Origin: Rivularia sp. T60_A2020_040
GTDB lineage: Bacteria > Cyanobacteriota > Cyanobacteriia > Cyanobacteriales > Nostocaceae
Length of the DNA: 64,000 nucleotides
Assembly (NCBI GenBank): GCA_015272215.1
Contig: JACYMD010000128.1
Coordinates: 86,287 to 150,286, forward strand
Direction: 5' to 3'
Shown: one piece after another, positions 36,101 through 43,779 of the stretch
Layout: each line of letters starts with the position of its first letter
How positions within the stretch are numbered: the first letter of the stretch is position 1
The notes under the pieces: generated by a model
Told to the model about the DNA's origin: nothing
Seen by the model: the letters and a program-made list of their open reading frames with translations, nothing else
The model's database searches: none
Position numbers and translations under genes: made by a program

Positions 36101-36878
36101 TCAAAATTTTATTCGCAAGCACGCTTTGGAGTTGAAGCAACAAGGTGTGGAGAATATTTCTGCCAGATTGTTTTCTAATCCGGCGGGTGATTTTGGTTCG
36201 TTGGTGAATGATCAAGTTGTTGATGGTAATTGGGAATCTGGGGAGGAGTTAGCAAATACTTGGAAAAGTCGCAATGTATTCAGTTACGGTAGACAAGATA
36301 AGGGAGAAGCACGCCCGGAGGTGTTAAATCAGCTTTTGGGAAGTACTAGTCGGATTGTTCAAGAAATCGATTCAGTAGAGTACGGTTTAACTGATATTCA
36401 AGAATATTACGGTAATACAGGTGGTTTGAAAAAAGCTGCGGAAAAATCCCAAGGGAAGAAGGTTAAAGCTAGCTTTGTCGAAAGTTTTTCTCAAGATACT
36501 ACTCCCCGTGAGTTGGATGATTTACTAAGAATGGAGTATCGTACTAAGTTACTTAATCCCAAATGGGCTGAAGCGATGGTAAATCAAGGTAGCGGTGGTG
36601 CATTTGAAGTATCGCAACGGATGACGGCTTTGATTGGTTGGGGTGGCACTGCGGATTTTACGGATGAATGGGTGTACAACCAAGCAGCAGATACTTATGC
36701 TTTGGATGCCGAAATGGCGGATAAATTGAGGAAAGCTAATCCCGAAGCCTTTAAAAATATTGTGGGAAGAATGTTGGAAGCTCACGGAAGAGGTTTTTGG
36801 GATGCTACTGATGATAAATTACAGAAGTTGCGGCAGCTGTATGAGTTGACAGATGAGGAGTTGGAAGGAGTGATATGA
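33186..36878 (+). CDS. chlH: Magnesium-protoporphyrin chelatase subunit H (ChlH/BchH family)
   Basis: The 1230-residue protein has the ChlH N-terminal region (VLIAGFESFNAGLYRKAADM) and the CobN/ChlH core: SIGF-type VSTIGFPLVGGPAGSMEAGR, ILYGFPPGYGATGTAALLNV, VHFGMHGTVEWLPGSPLGN, NPSESILAKRRGYG and WGGTADFTDEW. With ChlI and ChlD it inserts Mg2+ into protoporphyrin IX, the first committed step of chlorophyll synthesis. It is about 100 residues shorter than the common ~1330-residue cyanobacterial ChlH, so it may be a second paralogue. Two segments derive from dispersed repeats: KNVETQGFASVN (about residues 491-502) and NQPQRRGERREGEEEE (about 783-800). Both are in frame. A CobN assignment is less likely. 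Confidence 0.88.
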   Translation: MKRIVLIAGFESFNAGLYRKAADMAVSCCSDLDIRILCDSDINSKPSTVETALEDADVFFGSLLFDYDQVVWLKQRVSKIPIRLVFESALELMSCNQIGAFAIGDKPKGMPKPVKFILDKFSNGREEDKLAGYISFLKIGPKLLKYIPVQKVQDLRNWLIIYGYWNAGGCENVAALFWTLAEKYLDLKVGDIPPPLETPNMGLLHPDYNGYFESPKAYLDWYKKRIEHIYNPVIGILLYRKHVITKQPYIPQLIKHFEKAGLIPLPIFINGVEAHVAVRDWMTTDYETQQRQQGNLQTVSLSPEAVQVDAIVSTIGFPLVGGPAGSMEAGRQVDVAKTILAAKNVPYIVAAPLLIQDIHSWTRQGIGGLQSVVLYALPELDGAIDTVALGGLVGEDIYLVPERVQRLIGRVKSWVNLREKPVSERKIAVILYGFPPGYGATGTAALLNVPRSLLKFLQALKEQGYNVGELPADGEELIRLVKEADELFPQKNVETQGFASVNKENTVNVRTLQKWLGYLQTTRVEKQWKSLTGSGIKTYGDNFQIGGIQLGNVWIGVQPPLGIQGDPMRLMFERDLTPHPQYVAYYKWLQNEFAADALVHFGMHGTVEWLPGSPLGNTGYSWSDILLGDLPNLYIYAANNPSESILAKRRGYGVLISHNVPPYGRAGLYKQLMALRDLISEYREDPQKNYLLKEGICKQIIDAGLDADCPFAEARKLGIEFTVENIAMFSDRAFNDYLVKLYEYLQVLENRLFSSGLHILGQAPDEEEMRCYLDAYFGKEEQENQPQRRGERREGEEEEVRGLLAQSTDELSSLLRGLNGEYILPAPGGDLLRDGAGVLPTGRNIHALDPYRMPSPAAYERGREVGRKIIQQHLQDNGSYPETVAVMLWGLDAIKTKGESLGILLELVGAEPLKEGTGRIVRYQLKALGEVGHPRIDILGNLSGIFRDSFVNIIELLDDLFQRAAELDEPLDQNFIRKHALELKQQGVENISARLFSNPAGDFGSLVNDQVVDGNWESGEELANTWKSRNVFSYGRQDKGEARPEVLNQLLGSTSRIVQEIDSVEYGLTDIQEYYGNTGGLKKAAEKSQGKKVKASFVESFSQDTTPRELDDLLRMEYRTKLLNPKWAEAMVNQGSGGAFEVSQRMTALIGWGGTADFTDEWVYNQAADTYALDAEMADKLRKANPEAFKNIVGRMLEAHGRGFWDATDDKLQKLRQLYELTDEELEGVI
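34662..34688. repeat. In-frame palindromic repeat inside chlH
   Basis: GTAGAGACGC and GCGTCTGTA flank an 8-bp loop. It is a diverged copy of the palindromes at 29974 and 48519. It encodes VETQGFASV without breaking the frame, in a loop between conserved ChlH blocks. Confidence 0.75.
35537..35590. repeat. In-frame fragment of the MITE-like repeat core inside chlH
   Basis: AACCGCAGAGGCGCGGAGAA and CGCAGAGAAGGAGAGGAGG match the reverse complement of the element core (CTCTGCGTCTCTGCGGTT). Only the core is recognisable; the inverted ends are missing. It encodes a charged Arg/Glu-rich stretch, RRGERREGEEEE. Confidence 0.7.
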
Positions 36879-37059
36879 TGTCCGGATGATTAGTTATTAT
36901 TTTCATTTGAGAAATTTCTCTACTTTAGACTCCCTTCTACTCCAAACTATCAAATAATTCCGCCAGCAAACCTGCCTATCTGCTGTTCAAAGAATTCTCC
37001 CCTCTAAAAACAACAATAAATCCTTCAATTAGTAAAGTATTTGAAGAAAGTCAAAACTT

Positions 37060-37530
37060 TTAACTGATTCGCAAAGTACATTCCAAAATCAATTTTTGGT
37101 TGATTAAAGAATAAGGCTGAATCTCCAAAGCACGTTGGAAACAATTTATTGCTCTAGCATACTCTCCTAAAGCTGCATAACATAAACCCATGCCGTGAAG
37201 TGCGCCAAAATGTAGTGGATTGAGTTCCACTGCGACTTGAGTATCAGCTAAAGACTTTTCGTACTGATGATTAGTGTAATAAAGAAAAGCGCGACGATTC
37301 CAAGCTTCAGCAAAATCCGGCTGGTTTTCAATCAACTGCGTCAACATTTTTTCGGCTTCGGCGATTTTACCTGCATCCAATAGTTTTTGGCTAGTTTCTA
37401 TTTTTTCTAACCCATAAACTCCCTTCTGCTGAAACCATAAACGCCATAATTTGCGAGTCGCTTCTTCGCGCACTACCTCCGAGGGATTTTTCAAGTCTTC
37501 AAGTAATGAGTTAATAAATAAAGAATCCAT
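37060..37530 (-). CDS. Small TPR-repeat protein
   Basis: The 156-residue protein has an N-terminal helical segment (LLEDLKNPSEVVREEATRKLW) and three TPR units from about residue 45: AEAEKMLTQLIENQPDFAEA, EKSLADTQVAVELNPLHFGA and ARAINCFQRALEIQPYSL. It has no signal peptide or membrane helix. TPR proteins serve as protein-binding scaffolds; no partner can be deduced. The gene is convergent with chlH and followed on its upstream side by a 380-bp gene-free interval. Confidence 0.75.
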   Translation of the reverse strand: MDSLFINSLLEDLKNPSEVVREEATRKLWRLWFQQKGVYGLEKIETSQKLLDAGKIAEAEKMLTQLIENQPDFAEAWNRRAFLYYTNHQYEKSLADTQVAVELNPLHFGALHGMGLCYAALGEYARAINCFQRALEIQPYSLINQKLILECTLRIS

Positions 37531-37913
37531 GAAGTTTTTCTTTTGAGTATCAGAGTATATATTTAAATTTAATCTCGCACAAAATCACATTAAAATACAG
37601 TAATTTACTCATTTTTAATCTTTTACTTTAAATTACATCTTTAAAAATATTTATCTACTTATGTAACTTTTAATACTGTTTTTTCTCCTTGAATTATAAT
37701 TGATCATATTTGAAGTAAAAATTCATCTTTACCTTACATTATCTACAACAAAAATAGACTATTAATAGTTGAAAACTTAATCTTTATTGATAGTTAAACA
37801 AAACAGCACAAAAAAATCATCACTATCTCATATTGACTGGTTGCCAACCAAAGAGCTAGGAATACATTACTTAGAGGCTCTTTCTTCATAGATAGAGGTA
37901 CACTTCCTAATTC
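37531..37913. other. Gene-free interval between trmB and the TPR gene
   Basis: The 383-bp interval is AT-rich, with no ORF, repeat array or strong hairpin recognised. It probably carries the TPR-gene promoter on the minus strand. Confidence 0.5.
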
Positions 37914-38552
37914 CTAACTGATAACTCTTGTAAACACAGCACGATAAACTGGTTCATTTTTTTCTAAAGTAAATAATTCCCGTTCCGTGGCAACTTTTAA
38001 GGGATTTTCTGCTAACCATTCTTTGCTTTCTCTGTGAAAAGCAGAGTTTTGATCAAAACGTTCGCACATCTCTACTGCTACAAATTTAACATCCGATTGT
38101 AAAAATACCGTTCCCCCAGGTGTTAGATAATCTGCTAATTCTACAACTAATTGCGGTTGTGCGACACGCCTTTTTGCATGACGATGCTTAAACCAAGGGT
38201 CGGGAAATTGGATTGTTACTCGTTGTAAAATTCCTTTTGGTAAAGAAGATAAAAGCGGTTTTAACGAGTTATTCGCATTACAAAATATATAATGTAAGTT
38301 TGTTAATCCTAACTCTGAGCGGATTTTGTTCGCTGCTTCCACCAAAGGTTCACGAATTTCTAAACCCAGAAAATTCCAATTGGGTTCTAATTGAGCCATT
38401 TCGATTAAAAATTGACCCCTAGCACAACCAATATCCAAAAGTAAAGGTTGATTCCTATCTACATAAATTTTTTCCCAATCAATCGGATTGATAGGTGTTT
38501 GATATTTTATTCCTAATGGATTAACGTGCTGACGAACTCGAACGCGATTCAA
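37914..38552 (-). CDS. trmB: tRNA (guanine-N7-)-methyltransferase
   Basis: The 212-residue protein shows the SAM-binding motif [32 protein letters not shown] and the TrmB signature [16 protein letters not shown]. TrmB methylates G46 in the variable loop of tRNAs using S-adenosylmethionine. The gene begins with a TTG codon at 38552; this start is supported by a strong AAGGAGA sequence eight bases upstream, and no ATG or GTG fits. An STRR array (38587-38662) lies directly upstream, so the promoter must be near or within repeat DNA. Confidence 0.92.
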   Translation of the reverse strand: MNRVRVRQHVNPLGIKYQTPINPIDWEKIYVDRNQPLLLDIGCARGQFLIEMAQLEPNWNFLGLEIREPLVEAANKIRSELGLTNLHYIFCNANNSLKPLLSSLPKGILQRVTIQFPDPWFKHRHAKRRVAQPQLVVELADYLTPGGTVFLQSDVKFVAVEMCERFDQNSAFHRESKEWLAENPLKVATERELFTLEKNEPVYRAVFTRVIS

Positions 38553-38586
38553 TAATTTTCTCCTTGTTTAAAGGTTATAGGTCAAA

Positions 38587-38662
38587 GGTTATAGGTACTA
38601 ACTCCTAACTCAGGTGGTACTAACTCATAACTCCGGTGGTACTAACTCATAACTCCTAACTC
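38587..38662. repeat. STRR-type array (GGTACTAACTCATAACTC units)
   Basis: Three units of GGTACTAACTC with CATAACTC or CTAACTC tails follow each other. It occupies the divergent gap between trmB and the metallophosphoesterase gene. Confidence 0.8.
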
Positions 38663-38760
38663 ATAGTTTTTTCCCATTCCCACACTGTAGGATTGAGCAA
38701 GCGTTATACTCTATTTAAAAAGCGCTTTTTTACACCCTATATAATATTTTATTTACTTCA

Positions 38761-39861
38761 ATGAGTCTAAACTTTCGTTTTGCGATCGCTAGTGATTTAC
38801 ACGTTGCGCTTCCCCATACTATCTGGGATCATCCGAGTCGCTTTCATCTGGTGGAAGTTAGTATCCCGGCTTTTGATAGTGTATTGGAACATTTGACGCA
38901 ATTAGATTTAGATTTTCTTTTACTACCGGGAGATTTAACTCAACACGGGGAACCAGAAAATCATACCTGGTTACAAGAACGTTTGGCAAAACTGCCTTTT
39001 CCAACTTATGTGATACCGGGTAATCATGATGTTCCTGTTCTCAATGCCAATGAGCAATCCATCGCTTTTAGAGAATTTCCCCAGTTCTACCGTAAATTTG
39101 GTTATGAATATACACAAGAGCTTTACTATACTTGTGAATTACTACCGTCAGTTAGGTTAATTGCGCTTAATTCTAATAACTTTGATGACGAAGCTAAGCA
39201 GATAGGACGTTTAGATGATATTCAGTTGCGCTGGTTAGAAAATGTTTTAGCAGCAGCTAGAGAGGAATTAATTTTAGTCATGGTTCATCATAACGTAGTC
39301 GAGCATTTGCCCAATCAAGCTCGTCACGCCATGGCACACCGCTATATGTTAGATAATGCAGCGGAACTTTTACAAATTCTCCGACGTTACAACGTTCAGT
39401 TAGTCTTTACCGGACACTTACATATCCAAGATATTGCTTACAACAATAATGTCTATGACATTACTACAGGTTCTTTAGTAAGTTATCCTCATCCTTATCG
39501 ATTATTGGAGTATCATCAGGATAAACACGGTCAAGGTAGGTTACAAATCTCATCTTGCAAAGTAGAATCAGTTACTAATTTTCCCCACTTACAACAAACT
39601 TCCCGACAATGGATGGGCGATCGCAGTTCTCCGTTTATCGTCAAATTACTAACTTTACCCCCACTAAATCTCACTCAAGAAACAGCCGAAGAATTAGCCC
39701 CTACATTACGAGACTTTTGGGCGAATATTGCTGCTGGAGATGCCTTATTTGAATATCCCGAATTTCCCGAAAAAGTACGTCTTCATTTCGAGAAATACGG
39801 TGCAGTTACTTCTGATGGTTATCATACGTTTATTGATAATCATGCCACCTTACTGCTTTAA
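38761..39861 (+). CDS. Calcineurin-like metallophosphoesterase (CpdA/Icc-like)
   Basis: The 366-residue protein has the five metallophosphoesterase motifs in order: ASDLHVA, LLPGDLTQHGE, IPGNHDVP, MVHHNVVEH and FTGHLHIQD. These bind the two metal ions of the active site. The layout matches class III cyclic-nucleotide phosphodiesterases (CpdA/Icc), although a broader phosphoesterase role cannot be excluded. The C-terminal ~100 residues are an extra region of unknown role. There is no signal peptide. Its divergent neighbour is trmB. Confidence 0.85.
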   Translation: MSLNFRFAIASDLHVALPHTIWDHPSRFHLVEVSIPAFDSVLEHLTQLDLDFLLLPGDLTQHGEPENHTWLQERLAKLPFPTYVIPGNHDVPVLNANEQSIAFREFPQFYRKFGYEYTQELYYTCELLPSVRLIALNSNNFDDEAKQIGRLDDIQLRWLENVLAAAREELILVMVHHNVVEHLPNQARHAMAHRYMLDNAAELLQILRRYNVQLVFTGHLHIQDIAYNNNVYDITTGSLVSYPHPYRLLEYHQDKHGQGRLQISSCKVESVTNFPHLQQTSRQWMGDRSSPFIVKLLTLPPLNLTQETAEELAPTLRDFWANIAAGDALFEYPEFPEKVRLHFEKYGAVTSDGYHTFIDNHATLLL

Positions 39862-40034
39862 AGAAGAGATGCAGGGGGATGGAGGACACCGATTGAAAGG
39901 GATTCCACGGATTTCACGGATTCAATTACTCATTACCCCGCTCTCAATTTCCAATGGACAAAGGTGTATAATAATACTGCTAATCAATCCGTACTATGAT
40001 AAAATTTTTAATCAGTAATATTTAGAATATACTA

Positions 40035-40595
40035 ATGTTAAAAAAAATAGTACCTGGTATTTGTTTGGGAATAATACTCGCTGTAAGTTCTAGCGCTATC
40101 GGTGAAAATAATAGTTTCAAGAATAATATTAATTCCCTTAGACATAAGTCCAATAAAAAAGAGATTGATATCACTAAAATATCTATAGGTGGTATCAAAC
40201 TGGGAATGCAGGAAAAGGAACTGATTCAAAGATTAGGTAAACCCAAAAGCCGAACTATCCAATATGACGATGGTTGTTATAATTCATATGTTACAACCTG
40301 GAAATATGATGGATTAGAGATTACAGGACTTTCTGATACTAATAATCCCAGTCAAAGTCGAGTAGAGTCAATGTTTACTTTTAGTTCGCGTTATTCTACT
40401 GAAAAAGGGATAAAAGTTGGCGATAATATTAGTAAAGCTCAAAAGGCATATTCTAATTTATTATCACAATTTAATCGAGGAAAAGATTTAGATTATTTAG
40501 GATATTACACTAATGAATTTCATGGCGGTTTATCATTTTCTAGTGATAAACAAAAAATCATTAAACAAATTAGCTTGGTGGCAGCATCTTGTTAA
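40035..40595 (+). CDS. Hypothetical exported protein
   Basis: The 186-residue protein starts with a likely signal peptide (MLKKIVPGICLGIILAVSSSAIG). The mature part has two similar halves, each opening with a G-I-K-L/V-G motif: GGIKLGMQEKELIQRLGKPK and GIKVGDNISKAQKAY. That resembles the repeated SmpA/BamE-like fold seen in small periplasmic proteins, but similarity is weak. No operon partner is evident. It is a genuine gene by its signal peptide and codon pattern; function is unknown. Confidence 0.6.
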   Translation: MLKKIVPGICLGIILAVSSSAIGENNSFKNNINSLRHKSNKKEIDITKISIGGIKLGMQEKELIQRLGKPKSRTIQYDDGCYNSYVTTWKYDGLEITGLSDTNNPSQSRVESMFTFSSRYSTEKGIKVGDNISKAQKAYSNLLSQFNRGKDLDYLGYYTNEFHGGLSFSSDKQKIIKQISLVAASC

Positions 40596-40950
40596 AATTA
40601 AGTTGTGATAGTCTACGGTTGTGAAACGCGAAAATTTTATCAGAGGATATTTCTCAAGTCTAAGATGGTATAAAAGTCATTCTGTACCTTGATTCCTCCA
40701 AGGAGTTCCATCGATAAATTAATACTCAGCGTTGATTGTATAAGCTAAAAATATCATTGTAGTGCGGGCATCCCTTCACGGAGTTCGAGGGCAAGCCTGC
40801 CCGCTTTGTATATACAATTTAGAGGTATTAAATTCTTACAAGTCAATGGCAAGATTTGTAATTTTAGCGAATTAGAACATAACATTATTTAATATTGAAT
40901 TTTGTCGCAGTTACCATATAACAGCGATAATTTATTAATTAGAATTAATC
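40596..40950. other. Interval upstream of miaB with a palindromic repeat
   Basis: The 355-bp gap is AT-rich apart from a GC-rich palindrome at 40762-40806. No ORF or promoter was recognised. Confidence 0.5.
40762..40806. repeat. GC-rich palindromic dispersed repeat (GCGGGCA...TGCCCGC)
   Basis: Outer arms GCGGGCA and TGCCCGC enclose TCCCTTCACGGAGTTCGAGGG, which forms an inner CCCT/AGGG stem. It stands out as GC-rich in AT-rich DNA, and could act as a terminator for the upstream gene or be a dispersed repeat. Confidence 0.65.
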
Positions 40951-42354
40951 ATGAAATCAGTAAATACTACATTTTCCAACAAAAAATTACCAATGACCAC
41001 CAAACGCCAATACCACATTATTACCTTCGGTTGCCAAATGAACAAAGCCGATTCAGAACGCATGGCTGGCATCTTAGAAGACATGGGTTTTGAGTGGTCG
41101 GAAGACCAATATGATGCAGATGTAGTAATTTGCAATACTTGCTCTATACGCGATAACGCTGAACAAAAAGTATATTCTTATTTGGGCAGACAAGCAAGAC
41201 GGAAAAGGCAAAAGCCAGATTTAACTTTGGTGATAGCGGGTTGTGTAGCTCAGCAGGAAGGAGAAACTTTATTACGACGGGTTCCAGAATTGGATTTGGT
41301 AATGGGACCACAACACGCTAACCGTTTGCAGGATTTGCTGCATCAAGTGTTTGATGGTAATCAAGTTGTGGCAACCGAGCCGGTGCATATTATGGAAGAT
41401 ATTACTAAGCCGCGTCGGGATAGTAAAGTCACCGCTTGGGTGAATGTAATTTACGGCTGCAACGAACGCTGTACTTACTGTGTAGTTCCCAGTGTGCGTG
41501 GTGTGGAACAGTCACGGACACCACAAGCCATTCGCACTGAAATGGAAGAATTGGCAAGACTCGGTTACAAGGAAGTTACTTTACTCGGTCAAAATATTGA
41601 TGCTTACGGACGAGATTTACCGGGAATCACTTCAGAAGGTCGTCGTCAGCATACTTTGACGGATTTGCTTTATTTCGTTCACGATGTACCGGGTATTGAA
41701 AGAATTCGATTTGCTACTTCTCACCCCCGTTATTTTACTGAGCGGTTAATTAAAGCTTGTGCGGAGTTACCCAAAGTTTGCGAGCATTTTCATATACCCT
41801 TCCAATCGGGAGATAATGAAGTTTTGAAACGGATGGCACGGGGTTATACCCATGAGAAATACCGGAGAATTATTGCTCAAATTCGCGAGTATATGCCAGA
41901 TGCGTCACTGAGTGCGGATGCGATTGTTGCTTTTCCCGGAGAGACGGAAGAGCAGTTTCAAAAAACAATGCAACTAACAGAAGATATCGGTTTCGATTTA
42001 TTAAATACAGCCGCATATTCACCCCGTCCCAATACACCAGCAGCGGAATGGTCAGAACAATTGAGCGAAGAAGTCAAAAGCGATAGATTGCAGCGGTTAA
42101 ATCAGCTTGTGAATATCAAAGCTGCCGAACGATCGCAACGTTATATGGGACGTATCGAAGAAGTGTTGGTAGAAGATGAGAACCCTAAAGATCAAAATCA
42201 AGTAATGGGGCGTACAAGAGGAAATCGTCTTACTTTCTTTACCGGAGATATCAATGAACTCAAAGGTAAATTAGTCAAGGTGAAAATCACTGTAGTGCGT
42301 CCGTTTAGTTTGACAGGGGAAGTGGTGGAAGTTCGAGAAATTTTGAAGGTTTGA
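40951..42354 (+). CDS. miaB: tRNA-2-methylthio-N6-dimethylallyladenosine synthase
   Basis: The protein has the UPF0004 N-terminal domain with three cysteines ([22 protein letters not shown]), the radical-SAM cluster CNERCTYC near residue 175 and a C-terminal TRAM domain. MiaB adds the methylthio group to isopentenyl-A37 of tRNAs reading UNN codons, using two iron-sulfur clusters and SAM. The ATG at 40951 gives a 14-residue extension; the ATG at 40993 (MTTKRQYHI) matches the family start and may be the true one. It is monocistronic as far as can be seen. Confidence 0.94.
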   Translation: MKSVNTTFSNKKLPMTTKRQYHIITFGCQMNKADSERMAGILEDMGFEWSEDQYDADVVICNTCSIRDNAEQKVYSYLGRQARRKRQKPDLTLVIAGCVAQQEGETLLRRVPELDLVMGPQHANRLQDLLHQVFDGNQVVATEPVHIMEDITKPRRDSKVTAWVNVIYGCNERCTYCVVPSVRGVEQSRTPQAIRTEMEELARLGYKEVTLLGQNIDAYGRDLPGITSEGRRQHTLTDLLYFVHDVPGIERIRFATSHPRYFTERLIKACAELPKVCEHFHIPFQSGDNEVLKRMARGYTHEKYRRIIAQIREYMPDASLSADAIVAFPGETEEQFQKTMQLTEDIGFDLLNTAAYSPRPNTPAAEWSEQLSEEVKSDRLQRLNQLVNIKAAERSQRYMGRIEEVLVEDENPKDQNQVMGRTRGNRLTFFTGDINELKGKLVKVKITVVRPFSLTGEVVEVREILKV

Positions 42355-42485
42355 TTATGGGATAAATTTGTGTTTCTCATGATATGAAAATAGTATCTCC
42401 CTAATTCCTACTCCCTTTGCATCAAGCTAGATTTATACGCAAAGGGACGCAGAGTTTTTTTCATTCTATATATAATTTCAAACTA

Positions 42486-42989
42486 ATGCTGAAAAAATTA
42501 TTATGGCGCTGTTTTGTAATTATAATTTTATTATTCATTGGCATAGGATTAAATATTCAAGAATCCACTGCTATGCTTCGGCAGCATCACGATGCACCGG
42601 GAGTATTACGCTATCATTCTCAGGTGTCCATCAAGGATAAACAAGAATATAGTTGGCAAGTATTACTTTTTAAAAAGATTAATCCCGGTGCAAAACAAGA
42701 TTTGATTTTAAGGTTAGTTGGTTTTCCTGGTGTGTTTGAATTTGCTCATCCTCATTCATTAGAAATCATTACAGCCAGTGGTAAATTATTCAGTGCAGAT
42801 GATGTTTTCGCTGACTCATCCCCAGCACCAAATGTTGGAGAATTTAATTTAACTAATGTTTTACCGAAATTAACTACAATCGAATCATTGCAATTAAATT
42901 TACCATTATTAGGCAAACAAAAGAAGATTTTACAAATTCCTCAAGCTGTTGTAATTGAGTGGCAATTATTAGTCACTGAAGTTGATTAA
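42486..42989 (+). CDS. DUF3122-type exported or anchored protein
   Basis: The ORF track starts at 42417, but the ATG at 42486 is favoured because it opens a clear signal peptide or membrane anchor (MLKKLLWRCFVIIILLFIGIG). The mature part contains LRQHHDAPGVLRYHSQVS and a beta-rich region, as in the cyanobacterial DUF3122 family. Its function is unknown. The 5' region (ACGCAAAGGGACGCAGAG) resembles repeat core DNA. It lies between miaB and the 123-bp array. Confidence 0.65.
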   Translation: MLKKLLWRCFVIIILLFIGIGLNIQESTAMLRQHHDAPGVLRYHSQVSIKDKQEYSWQVLLFKKINPGAKQDLILRLVGFPGVFEFAHPHSLEIITASGKLFSADDVFADSSPAPNVGEFNLTNVLPKLTTIESLQLNLPLLGKQKKILQIPQAVVIEWQLLVTEVD

Positions 42990-43019
42990 TAATGGATAAT
43001 TCTTAATTTGTTGCTAACA

Positions 43020-43779
43020 GTGCCTCTCGTTTCAAGGAGAAAAAACTATTGCGCTCTCACAATTATTAGATTTTCATCAAATTTCATCAAATTTCAAAGT
43101 TAAAATTCTTTAAATAATCAAGCTGTGTGAGTGATAGGTTTGAACCTCTATTCCCTGTTGTAACTGCTGCCAAAAAAACTATTGCGCTGAGATAATCATT
43201 AAAATTTGACAAAATTTCCAAATTAAAATTCTTTAAATAATCAAGCTGTGTGAGTGATAGGTTTGAACCTCTATTCCCTGTTGTAACTGCTGCCAAAAAA
43301 ACTATTGCGCTGAGATAATCATTAAAATTTGACAAAATTTCCAAATTAAAATTCTTTAAATAATCAAGCTGTGTGAGTGATAGGTTTGAACCTCTATTCC
43401 CTGTTGTAACTGCTGCCAAAAAAACTATTGCGCTGAGATAATCATTAAAATTTGACAAAATTTCCAAATTAAAATTCTTTAAATAATCAAGCTGTGTGAG
43501 TGATAGGTTTGAACCTCTATTCCCTGTTGTAACTGCTGCCAAAAAAACTATTGCGCTGAGATAATCATTAAAATTTGACAAAATTTCCAAATTAAAATTC
43601 TTTAAATAATCAAGCTGTGTGAGTGATAGGTTTGAACCTCTATTCCCTGTTGTTAACTGCTGCCAAAAAAAACTATTGCGCTCGAATAATAATTAAAATT
43701 TCAAAATTAAAATTCCTTAACTAATTAAGGCGTTTGGCTGATACACTTGAACTTCAATCCCCTTTATTAACCAGCGCCT
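43020..43779. repeat. Tandem array of 123-bp direct repeats abutting smc
   Basis: Five near-identical copies of a 123-bp unit are spaced exactly 123 bp apart (TGAACCTCTA at 43141, 43264, 43387, 43510 and 43633). A partial copy lies on the left (from about 43040) and a diverged copy on the right ends at the smc start codon. Each unit contains CTGTGTGAGTGATAGG, TTCCCTGTTGTAACTGCTGC and ACTATTGCGCTGAGATAATC. Because 123 is divisible by three, an artificial 167-residue minus-strand ORF runs through the array. The repeat is unlike CRISPR (no short repeat-spacer pattern) and unlike the heptameric STRRs. Confidence 0.93.

Noticed and set aside
33186-36878. CobN (cobalt chelatase) instead of ChlH
   Set aside because: The N-terminal IAGFESFNAGLYRKAADM region and overall motif order fit the ChlH/BchH group; CobN proteins start differently and normally sit near cobalamin genes.
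39728-40018. 96-residue ORF overlapping the end of the metallophosphoesterase gene
   Set aside because: Its first part is an out-of-frame reading of the phosphoesterase and the rest lacks motifs or a start signal.
43087-43590. 167-residue minus-strand ORF made of 41-residue repeats
   Set aside because: It is produced by the 123-bp tandem repeat, whose length is a multiple of three; it has no ribosome-binding site and no protein-like homology that I recognise. It was kept only as a low-interest finding.
43020-43779. Possible CRISPR array
   Set aside because: The whole 123-bp unit is repeated nearly identically; there are no short repeats with unique spacers and no cas genes nearby.
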